Assembly (NCBI GenBank): GCA_028097945.1
Contig: JAOHFJ010000001.1
Coordinates: 1 to 64,000, forward strand
Length of the DNA: 64,000 bases
Origin: Candidatus Pelagibacter sp.
GTDB lineage: Bacteria > Pseudomonadota > Alphaproteobacteria > Pelagibacterales > Pelagibacteraceae
Direction: 5' to 3'
This document shows, in pieces, positions 45,197 through 54,510 of this stretch. The position numbers and the translations under genes are program-made. The number at the start of each line of letters is the position of its first letter. The first letter of the stretch is position 1. The notes under the pieces were generated by a model. The model saw only the letters and a list, made by a program, of their open reading frames with translations. It did no database searches and was not told where the DNA came from.

Positions 45197-46345
45197 ATGA
45201 GTCTTGATGATTGCTATAACTTTGAAGATTTTAGAAGATTAGCAAAAAAAAATTTACCAGCCCCAATTTTTCATTATATAGATGGAGGCTCTGATGATGA
45301 GACTACTTTAAAACGAAATACAGAATCATTTTTAAAATGTGATTTAGTGCCTAATATTTTAGCAAGTGTTGGAGAACCAGATCTTTCAACAAATGTTTTT
45401 GGTCAAAAAATAGATATGCCATTATTTTTATCTCCGGTTGCAATGCAAAGACTTTTTCACCATGAAGGTGACAGAGCTAGCGCCAAAGCAGCGGAAAAAT
45501 TTGGAACTTTTTATAGCATGTCTACAATGGCAAATTCTTCAATAGAAGAAATATCAAATATTTCAGGTGGACCAAAAATGTTTCAAATATATATTCATAA
45601 ATTAAAAGGACTTACCGATAACTTAATTGATAGATGTAAAAGCTCTGGTTTTAAATCAATGTGCCTTACAGTTGATACAGTAACTGCCGGTAATCGAGAA
45701 AGAGATCACTATTGGGGATTTGCAACACCACCCAAACTAAATATAAAAAGTATTTTAGGTTTTATGAAGCGGCCAAAGTGGACGTTTAATTATTTAACCC
45801 ACAAAAAATTTGAGATGGCTAATGTTAAATCTTTTACAAAAAAAGGAACCAGTATAGCTACGAATGTTATGGAATATATTAACGAACAATATGATCCTGC
45901 AATGAGTTGGAAAGATGCGGAATATTGTATCAAAAGATGGGGCGGTCCATTTGCCATAAAAGGTCTAATGTCAGTAGAGGACGCTAAGCGAGCTGTTGAT
46001 ATTGGTGCTTCAGCCATTCTACTTTCTAATCATGGAGGCAGGCAACTTGATGGATCAAGATCTCCGTTTGATCAGTTGCCGTCAATCAAAGATGCTGTTG
46101 GTGACAAATTAGAAATAATATTGGACGGTGGAATAAGAAGGGGGACGCATGTTTTAAAAGCTCTATCTTTAGGAGCTACAGCATGTAGTTTTGGAAAAGG
46201 TTTTTTATTTGGATTAGGTGCTGGCGGTCAAGCTGGAGTCGAACAAGTTTTAAAACGAATGAGAGAAGAACTTAGAAGAGATATGATTCTTTTAGGATGC
46301 AAAACTATTAAAGAATTAAATAAATCTAAAATTGCATATCGGTAA
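45197..46345 (+). CDS. lldD: FMN-dependent L-lactate dehydrogenase-like alpha-hydroxyacid oxidase
   Basis: A 382-residue FMN barrel enzyme that oxidises L-2-hydroxyacids to 2-oxoacids. Motifs: FHYIDGGSDDETTLKRN, FLSPVAMQRLFHHEGD, SKSTMANSSIEE-type FGTFYSMSTMANSS, the catalytic His-Arg region ILLSNHGGRQLDGSRSP, and the FMN phosphate site ILDGGIRRGTHVLKAL. Length and motif fit lactate dehydrogenase LldD, but glycolate or other hydroxyacids cannot be excluded. It opens a cluster of hydroxyacid genes that runs to the TRAP transporter. Confidence 0.9.
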   Translation: MSLDDCYNFEDFRRLAKKNLPAPIFHYIDGGSDDETTLKRNTESFLKCDLVPNILASVGEPDLSTNVFGQKIDMPLFLSPVAMQRLFHHEGDRASAKAAEKFGTFYSMSTMANSSIEEISNISGGPKMFQIYIHKLKGLTDNLIDRCKSSGFKSMCLTVDTVTAGNRERDHYWGFATPPKLNIKSILGFMKRPKWTFNYLTHKKFEMANVKSFTKKGTSIATNVMEYINEQYDPAMSWKDAEYCIKRWGGPFAIKGLMSVEDAKRAVDIGASAILLSNHGGRQLDGSRSPFDQLPSIKDAVGDKLEIILDGGIRRGTHVLKALSLGATACSFGKGFLFGLGAGGQAGVEQVLKRMREELRRDMILLGCKTIKELNKSKIAYR

Positions 46346-46397
46346 TGCAATGTATAAGATTGTAACAGTCGTTTAAAAAATTTATAATAATATAATT

Positions 46398-47561
46398 ATG
46401 AAATTAGCAAAAAACTTGGAAAGATTGGGAACTGAGTCTGCATTTAGTATTTTAGCTGAAGCTAAAAAACTCGAAGCTCAAGGCAAAGAAATGATCCATT
46501 TAGGTTTAGGACAGCCTGATTTTAAATCTCCTAAGCACGTAGTTGAGGCAGCAAAAAAAGCAATTGATGATGGTCATCACGGATATGTTTTAGCTAATGG
46601 AATTTTAGAATGCAGAGAGGCTGTATCAAGAAAAATTAAATCACTTTATAAAAAAGATATTAGTCCTGAAAGAGTAATGATAATGCCAGGTGGAAAGCCA
46701 ACAATGTATTTTGCCATTTCAATGATTGGTGAACCGGGCGCAGAAATAATTCACCCTACACCAGGTTTTCCAATTTATGAGTCTATGATTAATTACACTG
46801 GTTCAAAGCCCGTGCCCTATGATTTAACAGAAGACAAAGATTTAAAATTTGATCCAGAAAAAATTTTATCTCTAATCACAGATAAAACTCGGCTACTTGT
46901 TTTAATCAATCCTAATAACCCAACTGGAAGTTTTGTTGAAAAATCTAAAATTGATTTTCTTGCAGAAGGATTAAAAAAGTATCCGCATGTAGCAATTTTA
47001 AGTGATGAAATTTATAGTCGACAAATTTATGACGGTAAAGAAATGCCAACGTTTTTTAACTACCCAGACCTACAAGATAGATTAATTGTCTTAGATGGAT
47101 GGAGCAAAGCTTACTCTATGACTGGATGGAGAATGGGTTGGAGTGTATGGCCTGAAAAACTTATTCCGCATGTTACAAAATTAACAATTAATAGTTTCTC
47201 ATGTGTAAATGCACCATCACAATTTGCTGGTATAGCTGCACTTGACGGTCCGGATGACCCTATTCATGAAATGATGAAAAAGTTTGATCAAAGACGTAAG
47301 TTAATTCATAAAGGTTTAAATGATTTACCTGGCGTAACGTGTAGTTTACCTGGTGGAGCTTTTTATGCTTTTCCAAATGTAAAAGGAACAGGAATGAACG
47401 GATCGGAATTTTCAAAAAAATGTATGCATGAAGCAGGAGTAGCAATCGTGCCAGGTACAGCTTTTGGTAAAACTTCTATAGATTTTGTGAGGTTCAGTTT
47501 TGCCGCATCTAGAGACAACATTCAAAAAGCCCTCGAAAAAATAGGAAAAATGCTTAAGTAG
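46398..47561 (+). CDS. Class I/II PLP-dependent aminotransferase
   Basis: A 387-residue fold-type I aminotransferase. Sequence markers: GLGQPDFKSPKHVVEAAKKAI, GYVLANGILECREAV, LVLINPNNPTGSFVE, ILSDEIYSRQIYDGK, and the PLP Lys in GWSKAYSMTGWRMGW. It is close to aspartate/alanine-type transaminases. Next to glcDEF it might convert glyoxylate to glycine, or pyruvate to alanine; the substrate is unproven. It has 49 bases before glcD. Confidence 0.92.
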   Translation: MKLAKNLERLGTESAFSILAEAKKLEAQGKEMIHLGLGQPDFKSPKHVVEAAKKAIDDGHHGYVLANGILECREAVSRKIKSLYKKDISPERVMIMPGGKPTMYFAISMIGEPGAEIIHPTPGFPIYESMINYTGSKPVPYDLTEDKDLKFDPEKILSLITDKTRLLVLINPNNPTGSFVEKSKIDFLAEGLKKYPHVAILSDEIYSRQIYDGKEMPTFFNYPDLQDRLIVLDGWSKAYSMTGWRMGWSVWPEKLIPHVTKLTINSFSCVNAPSQFAGIAALDGPDDPIHEMMKKFDQRRKLIHKGLNDLPGVTCSLPGGAFYAFPNVKGTGMNGSEFSKKCMHEAGVAIVPGTAFGKTSIDFVRFSFAASRDNIQKALEKIGKMLK

Positions 47562-47610
47562 GTTATTTAAGTATTTTGACCATAAACAATTAAAATTATA
47601 AAGTAATTCT

Positions 47611-49107
47611 ATGAGTAGTTTAAAAATGCCAAAAGTTGACAGTTCAATCTTATCTAAAAAAGATAAGATCCTTTCGGATATTGAAAAAATCATTGATCCA
47701 AAAAATGTACTGTCACACACCGATGAAATTAGGCCTTACGAAACTGATGCCTTGGCGGCATACAAGCAAGCTCCTTTACTTGTTGTTTTACCTGAAACAG
47801 TGAAAGAGGTAAGTGAGATTTTAAAATACTGTAATGATAATAAAATAAAAGTAGTACCTAGAGGTGCGGGAACTGGTTTATCTGGTGGATCGTTGCCATT
47901 AGAAGATTGTATTTTATTGGCAATGGGAAAATTCAACAAAATTTTAGAATTAGATTATGAAAATAGATGTGTGGTTACTCAGCCGTGTGTGACTAATTTG
48001 GCCATTACACAAGCTGTTCAAGATAAAGGTTTTTATTATGCTCCAGATCCATCGAGTCAAATAGCGTGCTCAATTGGAGGTAACGTCGCTGAAAACTCAG
48101 GTGGGGTTCACTCTTTAAAATATGGAGCAACAACAAATAATTTATTAGGCATCGAAGTAGTTCTTATGGATGGAACAATAACAAGATTTGGCGGCAAGGC
48201 TATGGACGCGGAGGGTTATGATTTTCTTGGATTAATGACAGGCTCAGAAGGTTTATTAGGTGTAATAACAGAAGTAACAGTAAAAATTTTAAGAACGCCC
48301 GAAGTTGTAAAAGCAGCGTTAATTGGATTTCCAACAATTGAAGATGCTGGAAATTGTGTTGCAGAAATTATTGCTAAAGGATGTATCCCGGCTGGCATGG
48401 AAATAATGGATAAAGCTTTAACCAAAGCAACTAATGATTACTCTAAAGCTGGTTATCCGACGGATGCTGAGGGAATGATGATCGTAGAGTTTGATGGCAC
48501 AGAGCATGAAGTCAATGCATATATAGAAAAAGTAAAAAATATTGCAGAAAAAAATAATTCCTCAAGTTTAAAAATAAGTAAATCTAATGATGAAAGATTA
48601 AAATTTTGGGCGGGAAGAAAAGCAGCCTTTCCTGCTTGTGGAGTCTTAGCACCTGACTATATGTGCATGGATGGATCTATACCTAGAGGAAAATTAGCTG
48701 AAGTTTTAAACGAGATAACAAGATTATCAAAAAAATATAATTTGCCCGTAGCAAATGCTTTTCATGCAGGAGATGGAAATCTTCATCCTCTAATTATGTT
48801 CGACGCTAATGATCCTAAGGAACTTAAAAAATGTGAAGAATTTGGAGCTGATATTTTAAAGTATTGTGTGAAAGTCGGTGGAGCTTTAACTGGAGAACAT
48901 GGCGTAGGAATTGAAAAAAGAGAATTAATGTGTGAAGCATTTAATGATAAAGATATTCAACAACAGCTTACAATAAAAGTTGCACTAGACCCTAATTCTC
49001 TTTTAAATCCTGGAAAGGTATATCCAATTCTTAGAAAGTGCGCTGAGGAAGGAAGGGTTCATGTTCATGGAGGAAAAACAAAATTTCCAGACATTCCAAG
49101 ATTTTAA
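47611..49107 (+). CDS. glcD: Glycolate oxidase subunit GlcD
   Basis: FAD-linked catalytic subunit of glycolate dehydrogenase (498 residues). FAD (PCMH) domain with VVPRGAGTGLSGGSLP and SIGGNVAENSGGVHSLKYG, then the C-terminal oxidase domain with VANAFHAGDGNLHPLI and LTGEHGVGIEKREL. Together with GlcE and GlcF it oxidises glycolate, a major phytoplankton exudate, to glyoxylate. glcE starts within its 3' end, 47 bases before the stop. Confidence 0.97.
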   Translation: MSSLKMPKVDSSILSKKDKILSDIEKIIDPKNVLSHTDEIRPYETDALAAYKQAPLLVVLPETVKEVSEILKYCNDNKIKVVPRGAGTGLSGGSLPLEDCILLAMGKFNKILELDYENRCVVTQPCVTNLAITQAVQDKGFYYAPDPSSQIACSIGGNVAENSGGVHSLKYGATTNNLLGIEVVLMDGTITRFGGKAMDAEGYDFLGLMTGSEGLLGVITEVTVKILRTPEVVKAALIGFPTIEDAGNCVAEIIAKGCIPAGMEIMDKALTKATNDYSKAGYPTDAEGMMIVEFDGTEHEVNAYIEKVKNIAEKNNSSSLKISKSNDERLKFWAGRKAAFPACGVLAPDYMCMDGSIPRGKLAEVLNEITRLSKKYNLPVANAFHAGDGNLHPLIMFDANDPKELKKCEEFGADILKYCVKVGGALTGEHGVGIEKRELMCEAFNDKDIQQQLTIKVALDPNSLLNPGKVYPILRKCAEEGRVHVHGGKTKFPDIPRF

Positions 49108-50320
49108 TCAAAACACTTTTAATCCATCAACCAGAGAAGAGATTGTTGAGATTGTTAAAGATTGTTACAAAAAAAATATCCCACTAGAAATAAACGGTAC
49201 AAAATCAAAAAAAAAAATTGGAAGGAATTTTCAGTCTGAAAAAACTTTAAGTCTTTCAAAGTATTCCGGGATAATCGAATATAAACCTGAGGAATTATAT
49301 ATAAAAGTAAAGGCAGGAACTCCTGTTAATGATATTGTTGTTGAGTTAGATAAAAATAATCAGCAGCTTGCATTTGAGCCAGTTGATTTTGGATTCTTAT
49401 TTAAAGGATTAAGCGACGCAGGAACTATCGGTGGAGTAGTTTCAGCAAACTTTGCAGGTCCGCGAAGATTTAAAGTTGGAAGTGCCAGAGATCATTTGTT
49501 AGGGTTCCAAGGAGTTAATGGTAAAGGAGAAATTATAAAATCTGGTGGAACAGTAGTTAAAAATGTAACTGGATATGATTTATGTAAACTCCTTTCAGGG
49601 TCATTTGGTACGCTAGCAGTTTTAACAGATCTTTCAGTTAAAGTTTTACCTAAGCCTGATAGTAGTAAGACTCTTATAATAAATAATCCTCATTTAAAAA
49701 AAGCTATAGAGTATTTAGGAATTGCACTTTCATCATCTACAGATCCATCAGGAGGTGTTTTCTACCCAGAAAAATTTGATAATAATTTTATGTTTAACGA
49801 TTTAACTCATAAAGGTGCCTTGACTGCAATTAGAATAGAAGGGCCATCAAATTCAGTTGACGAAAGGATTAAACGACTAATTAAAGAATTAAGTCTTCTT
49901 GAGAATGAATTTTCTATTTTAGAGTCAGTACAAACAAATATTTTTTGGAATAAAACAAAAAATTTAGAGGTATTTTCAAATAGCAAAAGTAATTTATTGA
50001 GAATTGTTGTTCCTGTAAGCGAAACTTTAAATGTAATTCAAAAACTTAAAAACTTCGACGCAAATTACTTTTTGGACTGGGGAGGTAGTCTGATCTGGTT
50101 AGAATTAGAACAAGTAAATCTAAAAATACTTAGAGAAATTAAGGGAATCGCTCAAGAACACTCCGGCTATTGTACTTTGATTAAGATTGAGGATGATTTG
50201 AAAGCTTCAGCAGATATTTTTACTATTGATCCGATTAAGTATAAAATATCAGAAAAAATTAAAAAAAGTTTTGATCCAAAAAGAATTTTTAACCCGGGTA
50301 AAATGTATTCAGGAATATAA
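49061..50320 (+). CDS. glcE: Glycolate oxidase FAD-binding subunit GlcE
   Basis: Second FAD-binding subunit of glycolate dehydrogenase (419 residues). The PCMH-type FAD domain reads IIEYKPEELYIKVKAGTPVNDIV and SDAGTIGGVVSANFAGPRRFKVGSARDHLLGF, with GGTVVKNVTGYDLCKLLSGSFGTLAV after it, and a short C-terminal domain with FDPKRIFNPGKMYSG. Another ATG two codons downstream (49067) is possible. It is co-translated with glcD and glcF, sharing one base with the latter. Confidence 0.96.
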   Translation: MFMEEKQNFQTFQDFNQNTFNPSTREEIVEIVKDCYKKNIPLEINGTKSKKKIGRNFQSEKTLSLSKYSGIIEYKPEELYIKVKAGTPVNDIVVELDKNNQQLAFEPVDFGFLFKGLSDAGTIGGVVSANFAGPRRFKVGSARDHLLGFQGVNGKGEIIKSGGTVVKNVTGYDLCKLLSGSFGTLAVLTDLSVKVLPKPDSSKTLIINNPHLKKAIEYLGIALSSSTDPSGGVFYPEKFDNNFMFNDLTHKGALTAIRIEGPSNSVDERIKRLIKELSLLENEFSILESVQTNIFWNKTKNLEVFSNSKSNLLRIVVPVSETLNVIQKLKNFDANYFLDWGGSLIWLELEQVNLKILREIKGIAQEHSGYCTLIKIEDDLKASADIFTIDPIKYKISEKIKKSFDPKRIFNPGKMYSGI

Positions 50321-51618
50321 TGCAAACATCTTTTTCAGATAAACAACTTGAAAATAAAGATAATAAATCGAGCGAGAGCATCGTAAGAAAATGTGTTCAT
50401 TGTGGAATGTGTAATGCTACGTGTCCTACCTATGGAATAAATGGTGATGAATTAGAAGGGCCTAGAGGAAGGATTTATTTAATAAAAGATATGCTTGAAA
50501 ATAATAAACCAGCAAACAAGAAGATCGCTCAACATATAGATAGTTGTCTTTCGTGTTACTCATGTATGACTACTTGTCCTTCAGGAGTGAATTACATGCA
50601 TCTAATAGATCACGGAAGAAATTATGTTGAGGAGACATATAAAAGACCTTTTTTAGATAGAACTTTTAGATCCATTTTATCGTTCGTGCTTCCAAGGCCG
50701 AAGGTCTTTTTAATGTTAGCTATAGCTTCAAAAATCATAAAACCTTTCAGTTTTTTATTACCTCAGTTTTTTAAAAATTCACTCAAGTTGATGCCAGATA
50801 AGATACCTTCAAAAAAATTGAAAATACAAAAAGTCTATACGCCACAAAGTGGCAAAATAATATCTCGAGTAGCTCTATTAACAGGATGTGTGCAAAGAGT
50901 TATTTCACCTGAAATAAATGAATCAACTATTAGATTACTTAATAGACACGATGTGGAAGTAGTTGTAATGCCTGATATTGAATGCTGTGGTTCTCTAAAT
51001 CATCATTTAGGAAAAAAAGATTTAGCCAAAAGTTCATTTGTGAAAAATATAAAGAGTTGGCACGAAGAATATTTATCTAATGGACTTGATGCAATTATTA
51101 GCAACACTTCTGGATGTGGAACAACTCTTAAAGATTATGGTCATATTTTTAAACATGACAAAGAACTTAAAAAGATGGCAAAAAAAATCTCTGAGCTTAC
51201 AAAAGATGTAACAGAGTATCTGCATGAAAATCTGAAATTAAATTTTAAAAACGGTGAAGAAAAAAAATATAAGATAGCGTATCATTCAGCTTGCTCTATG
51301 CAGCATGGTCAAAAAATTCATAGCCAACCTAAAGAATTAATTTCCAATACTGGCAATGAAGTTTTAGAAATTCCTGAAGGTCACTTATGTTGTGGTTCAG
51401 CAGGTACTTATAATATTTTACATCAAAAAATGGCAAAATCATTATTAAGAAATAAAGTTAAGAACATAGAAAAAATGTCTCCCGATTTTATTTCAACTGG
51501 TAATATCGGATGTATTACACAAATTTCTACAGGCACAAGGATACCAATTATACATACTGTAGAACTTCTGGACTGGTTTACTGGAGGACCAAAACCTAAT
51601 AAATTACAGAGTCTTTAA
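50320..51618 (+). CDS. glcF: Glycolate oxidase iron-sulfur subunit GlcF
   Basis: Electron-transfer subunit with two 4Fe-4S clusters (432 residues). N-terminal ferredoxin motifs: CVHCGMCNATCPTYG and CLSCYSCMTTCPSGV. Two CCG domains follow: DIECCGSLNHHLG and HLCCGSAGTYNI. A membrane-associated amphipathic region near residues 110-150 is hydrophobic. It passes electrons from GlcD-GlcE to the quinone pool. It precedes the D-2-hydroxyacid dehydrogenase by two bases. Confidence 0.97.
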   Translation: MQTSFSDKQLENKDNKSSESIVRKCVHCGMCNATCPTYGINGDELEGPRGRIYLIKDMLENNKPANKKIAQHIDSCLSCYSCMTTCPSGVNYMHLIDHGRNYVEETYKRPFLDRTFRSILSFVLPRPKVFLMLAIASKIIKPFSFLLPQFFKNSLKLMPDKIPSKKLKIQKVYTPQSGKIISRVALLTGCVQRVISPEINESTIRLLNRHDVEVVVMPDIECCGSLNHHLGKKDLAKSSFVKNIKSWHEEYLSNGLDAIISNTSGCGTTLKDYGHIFKHDKELKKMAKKISELTKDVTEYLHENLKLNFKNGEEKKYKIAYHSACSMQHGQKIHSQPKELISNTGNEVLEIPEGHLCCGSAGTYNILHQKMAKSLLRNKVKNIEKMSPDFISTGNIGCITQISTGTRIPIIHTVELLDWFTGGPKPNKLQSL

Positions 51619-51620
51619 TT

Positions 51621-52574
51621 ATGAAAAAGGTATTTGTTACACGAAAACTTTTAAAGGAAAACGAAGAAAAGTTAAAAGAATTATTTGACGTGAAGCTTAA
51701 TTCAGATGACAAAATTTATTCAGCGGCAGAAATTATTGAGGGGTCAAAAAATTTTGATGGTATTTTAAGTTCAGTAACAGACCCAATCAATTCTGATACA
51801 ATATCTAAGCTATCAAACTCTATAAAAATTATTGCTAATGGTGCAGTGGGTTTTGGAAATATTGATATTAAAGCCGCTCAAGAAAAAGGTATTACTGTAA
51901 CAAACACACCGGATGTTCTCACTGACGCAACGGCAGATATTCAAATTTTACTTTTATTAGGTGCTTCAAGAAAGGCATACGAAGGAAGAATAGCAGCAGA
52001 AACACAAAGCTGGAAATGGTCTTGGGATTTTTTATTAGGCAAGCAAATGTCTAATAAAAGGTTAGGTATTTTAGGCATGGGCAGAATAGGTAGAGCTGTT
52101 GCTAAAAGGGCAAAGGCTTTTGGTATGGAAATTCACTATCATAATAGATCTAAATTATCCCCAGATTTAGAGGATGGAGCAATCTATCATAAAACTATTA
52201 AAGATCTTTTTGAACAAAGTGAGTTTTTGTCTTTGAATTGTCCAGCCACTCCTGAAACTACAAAAATAATAAATAAAGAGACCCTAAGTTATTTAAAAAA
52301 AAATACAGTAATTGGAAACGCAGCTAGAGGAGATATTGTCGATGACGACGCCATGGTAGAGGCAATTAAAAATGGAACAGTTTTTGCATATGGATTAGAC
52401 GTTTATAATGGTGAACCTAAGATCCATCCTGAATATTTAAAATTGAAAAATATTTTTTTGTTACCTCATTTAGGAAGTGCGACTAAAAGAACGAGATGGG
52501 ACATGGCTTACCGGGCTACAAAAAATTTGGAAGATTTTTTTTTAGGGAAAAAGCCACAAGATCAGGTAAATTAG
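51621..52574 (+). CDS. D-2-hydroxyacid dehydrogenase (glyoxylate/hydroxypyruvate reductase type)
   Basis: A 317-residue NAD(P)-dependent dehydrogenase. The nucleotide fold has LGILGMGRIGRAVAKRAKAFGMEIHYHNRS. Catalytic residues: Arg in GNAARGDIVDD, Glu in GLDVYNGEPKIHP, and His in LLPHLGSATKRT. The best match in type is glyoxylate/hydroxypyruvate reductase (GyaR/GhrB). It sits directly after glcF, so it may interconvert glyoxylate and glycolate, or process another 2-oxoacid carried by the TRAP system just downstream. NADP vs NAD cannot be told. Confidence 0.92.
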   Translation: MKKVFVTRKLLKENEEKLKELFDVKLNSDDKIYSAAEIIEGSKNFDGILSSVTDPINSDTISKLSNSIKIIANGAVGFGNIDIKAAQEKGITVTNTPDVLTDATADIQILLLLGASRKAYEGRIAAETQSWKWSWDFLLGKQMSNKRLGILGMGRIGRAVAKRAKAFGMEIHYHNRSKLSPDLEDGAIYHKTIKDLFEQSEFLSLNCPATPETTKIINKETLSYLKKNTVIGNAARGDIVDDDAMVEAIKNGTVFAYGLDVYNGEPKIHPEYLKLKNIFLLPHLGSATKRTRWDMAYRATKNLEDFFLGKKPQDQVN

Positions 52575-52678
52575 CACACCTTTAGATTGAATCTAAAAAA
52601 TTTACTTTAAAATAATTCTAAAAATATATGGAGACTCTGAAATGAGTTTATGTTTAAATATTTAAGTTAATTAACAAC

Positions 52679-52683
52679 GGAGG
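52679..52683 (+). promoter_or_regulatory. Strong Shine-Dalgarno of TRAP binding protein gene
   Basis: GGAGG lies four bases before the ATG at 52688, a near-perfect ribosome-binding site in a genome with weak sites elsewhere. It agrees with high expression of the periplasmic binding protein. Confidence 0.8.
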
Positions 52684-52687
52684 ACAT

Positions 52688-53836
52688 ATGTCAAAAAAAA
52701 TAAAAGGAGTAAAAACTCCATCAAGACGTAAGTTCTTTAAAGCAGCGGCAGCTACGGGTGCTGCAGCGGCAGCAACTGTTGCAATGCCAAACATTGCATT
52801 AGGTGCTCCTCAGACTTTAAAGATGCAAGCGGCTTGGCCGTCAGGCGCTAACATTTTCTTTGAAATGGCTGGCGACTACGCAAAAATGGTAAGCGACATG
52901 TCTGGAGGTGAATTAAAAATTGATCTTCAGCCAGTTGGAGCTGTAGTAAAGACTTCGGAAATTGGACAAGCAGTAAGTTCAGGTGTACTTGATATGGGAC
53001 ACTGGGTAACAGCTTATTGGTATGGAAAAAATCCAGCAGCTTCTCTATTCGGTACAGGTCCGTCATACGGAATGTCATCTCAAGAAGTAATGGGATGGAT
53101 GGAGTATGGTGGAGGTAGAAAACTTTATGATGAAACACTTGCAAAAGTAGGTTTCGATTATATTGGTTTCTTCCATATGCCAATGCCTGCACAGCCTTTT
53201 GGATGGTTCAAAAAGAACGTTACAAAAGTATCTGATGTAAAAGGTATGAAGTACAGAACAGTGGGACTAGCTACTAACGTATTAACAGCAATGGGAATGG
53301 TTGTAAGACAATTACCAGGTGGTGAAATTCAGCCTGCAATGAAGACAGGTTTAATTGAAGCTGCTGAGTTTAACAACCCAACATCAGACTCTCAGTTTGG
53401 TATGCAAGATGTTTCTAAGCATTATCACTTAGGAAGCTTCCACCAATCGCAAGAGATGTTTGAAATTCCAGTTAATAAGAAAACATTCAATGGATTATCG
53501 CCTCAACATCAGGCTATTCTAAAGAATGCTGCTTATGCTGCAAATACAGACAACTACTTTAAAGCATTAGTGAGATACTCTGCTGACTTATCTAAATTGA
53601 TGAACCAGCACAAAGTAAACGTGTATCAAACGTCTGACGCGATCTTAGCTCAACAATTAAAAGGTTGGGATAAAGTAATAGGTGATTTCAATAAGAAAGA
53701 TCCATTCTTTAAAAAGGTCATAGACTCACAAAAAGCTTATGCTAAGAGAGTTATGAAGTACTTACTCATGAACCAACCTAATTACAAGTTGGCTTACGAG
53801 AATGAATTCGGTGCTATAGGCAAAGTAAAAATTTAA
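52688..53836 (+). CDS. dctP: TRAP transporter substrate-binding protein (DctP/TakP family)
   Basis: Periplasmic receptor of a TRAP transporter (382 residues). The Tat-type signal is SRRKFFKAAAATGAAAAATV, ending in the AxA site of IALGA. The mature protein shows MKYRTVGLATNVLTAMGM and LPGGEIQPAMKTGLIEAAEF, and a later FNNPTSDSQFGMQD, close to the TakP/mannitol-chloroaromatic subgroup, whose characterised TakP binds 2-oxoacids. The Arg in KYRTVG is the usual carboxylate anchor. Base composition here is less AT-rich than neighbours, as in highly expressed genes. A terminator follows before dctQ. Confidence 0.96.
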   Translation: MSKKIKGVKTPSRRKFFKAAAATGAAAAATVAMPNIALGAPQTLKMQAAWPSGANIFFEMAGDYAKMVSDMSGGELKIDLQPVGAVVKTSEIGQAVSSGVLDMGHWVTAYWYGKNPAASLFGTGPSYGMSSQEVMGWMEYGGGRKLYDETLAKVGFDYIGFFHMPMPAQPFGWFKKNVTKVSDVKGMKYRTVGLATNVLTAMGMVVRQLPGGEIQPAMKTGLIEAAEFNNPTSDSQFGMQDVSKHYHLGSFHQSQEMFEIPVNKKTFNGLSPQHQAILKNAAYAANTDNYFKALVRYSADLSKLMNQHKVNVYQTSDAILAQQLKGWDKVIGDFNKKDPFFKKVIDSQKAYAKRVMKYLLMNQPNYKLAYENEFGAIGKVKI

Positions 53837-53854
53837 TTTTTACTTATTAAATTG

Positions 53855-53884
53855 AAAGGGGGCGTTATTTGGCCCCCTTTTTTT
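53855..53884 (+). terminator. Intrinsic terminator between TRAP receptor and permease genes
   Basis: AAAGGGGGC (53855-53863) pairs with GCCCCCTTT (53872-53880), with an eight-base loop and a run of seven T. It lies 19 bases after the receptor stop and before the likely start of the small permease gene (53926). It probably terminates most transcripts, giving more receptor than permease, with some read-through. Confidence 0.9.
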
Positions 53885-53925
53885 ATGGAATAAATCAAAA
53901 AATTAGACTAGATTTTAAACTTCTT

Positions 53926-54510
53926 ATGAGAGGGTTTATACATTTTGCAGATACACTAAGCACTTCCGTTGGAAAAGCTTTTTCATGGTGTATCGTTATC
54001 TTAATGGGCGGAACTTGCTATGAAGTAGTTATGGCTTACGCTTTTAATGCACCTACTCTTTGGAATTTCGATTTTAGTTTACAAATGTATGGAGCAATTT
54101 TTATGATGGCTGGCGCATACACATTATCTACGGAAGCTCACGTAAGAGGAGATGTAATTTACAGATTATTTAAACCTAGAACGCAGGGTTATATAGACTT
54201 CGTTTTATATTTTATATTTTTTTTCCCAGGTGTACTTGCATTAACATTTTACGGTTATGAATACGCTTCTTTAGCTTGGAAAATTAAAGAAACAAGTTGG
54301 AATAGTCCAGCACAAATACAAATTTATATGGCAAAATCTTTAATACCAGCAGCCGGCATTTTACTAACAATTCAAGGTATCAGCGAAGTTTTTAGATCAA
54401 TTATATGTATTCAAACAGGTCATTGGCCAGCTAGAATGGTTGTGGCTGAAGAAACAGAAAAAATATTAATGAGAACTTCACAAGACGAGGATCAAAAAGA
54501 TGTTATTTAG
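53926..54510 (+). CDS. dctQ: TRAP transporter small permease (DctQ type)
   Basis: Membrane subunit with four helices (194 residues from the ATG at 53926). A TTG at 53869 would extend it through the terminator hairpin and is unlikely. Sequence: FSWCIVILMGGTCYEVVMAYAF, the conserved W-x-x-D-F-S-x-Q-x-YG motif (LWNFDFSLQMYGAIFMMAGAYTL), and HVRGDVIYR. It overlaps the large permease gene by 11 bases. Together they form the transporter driven by a Na+ gradient. Confidence 0.93.
   Translation: MRGFIHFADTLSTSVGKAFSWCIVILMGGTCYEVVMAYAFNAPTLWNFDFSLQMYGAIFMMAGAYTLSTEAHVRGDVIYRLFKPRTQGYIDFVLYFIFFFPGVLALTFYGYEYASLAWKIKETSWNSPAQIQIYMAKSLIPAAGILLTIQGISEVFRSIICIQTGHWPARMVVAEETEKILMRTSQDEDQKDVI

Noticed and set aside
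52582..52600. TTTAGATT/AATCTAAA hairpin before the TRAP receptor
   Set aside because: AT-only stem with a tiny loop and no T tract; too weak to call a terminator.
53869..53925. TTG start for the small TRAP permease
   Set aside because: It would translate through the terminator hairpin; ATG at 53926 fits the family length.
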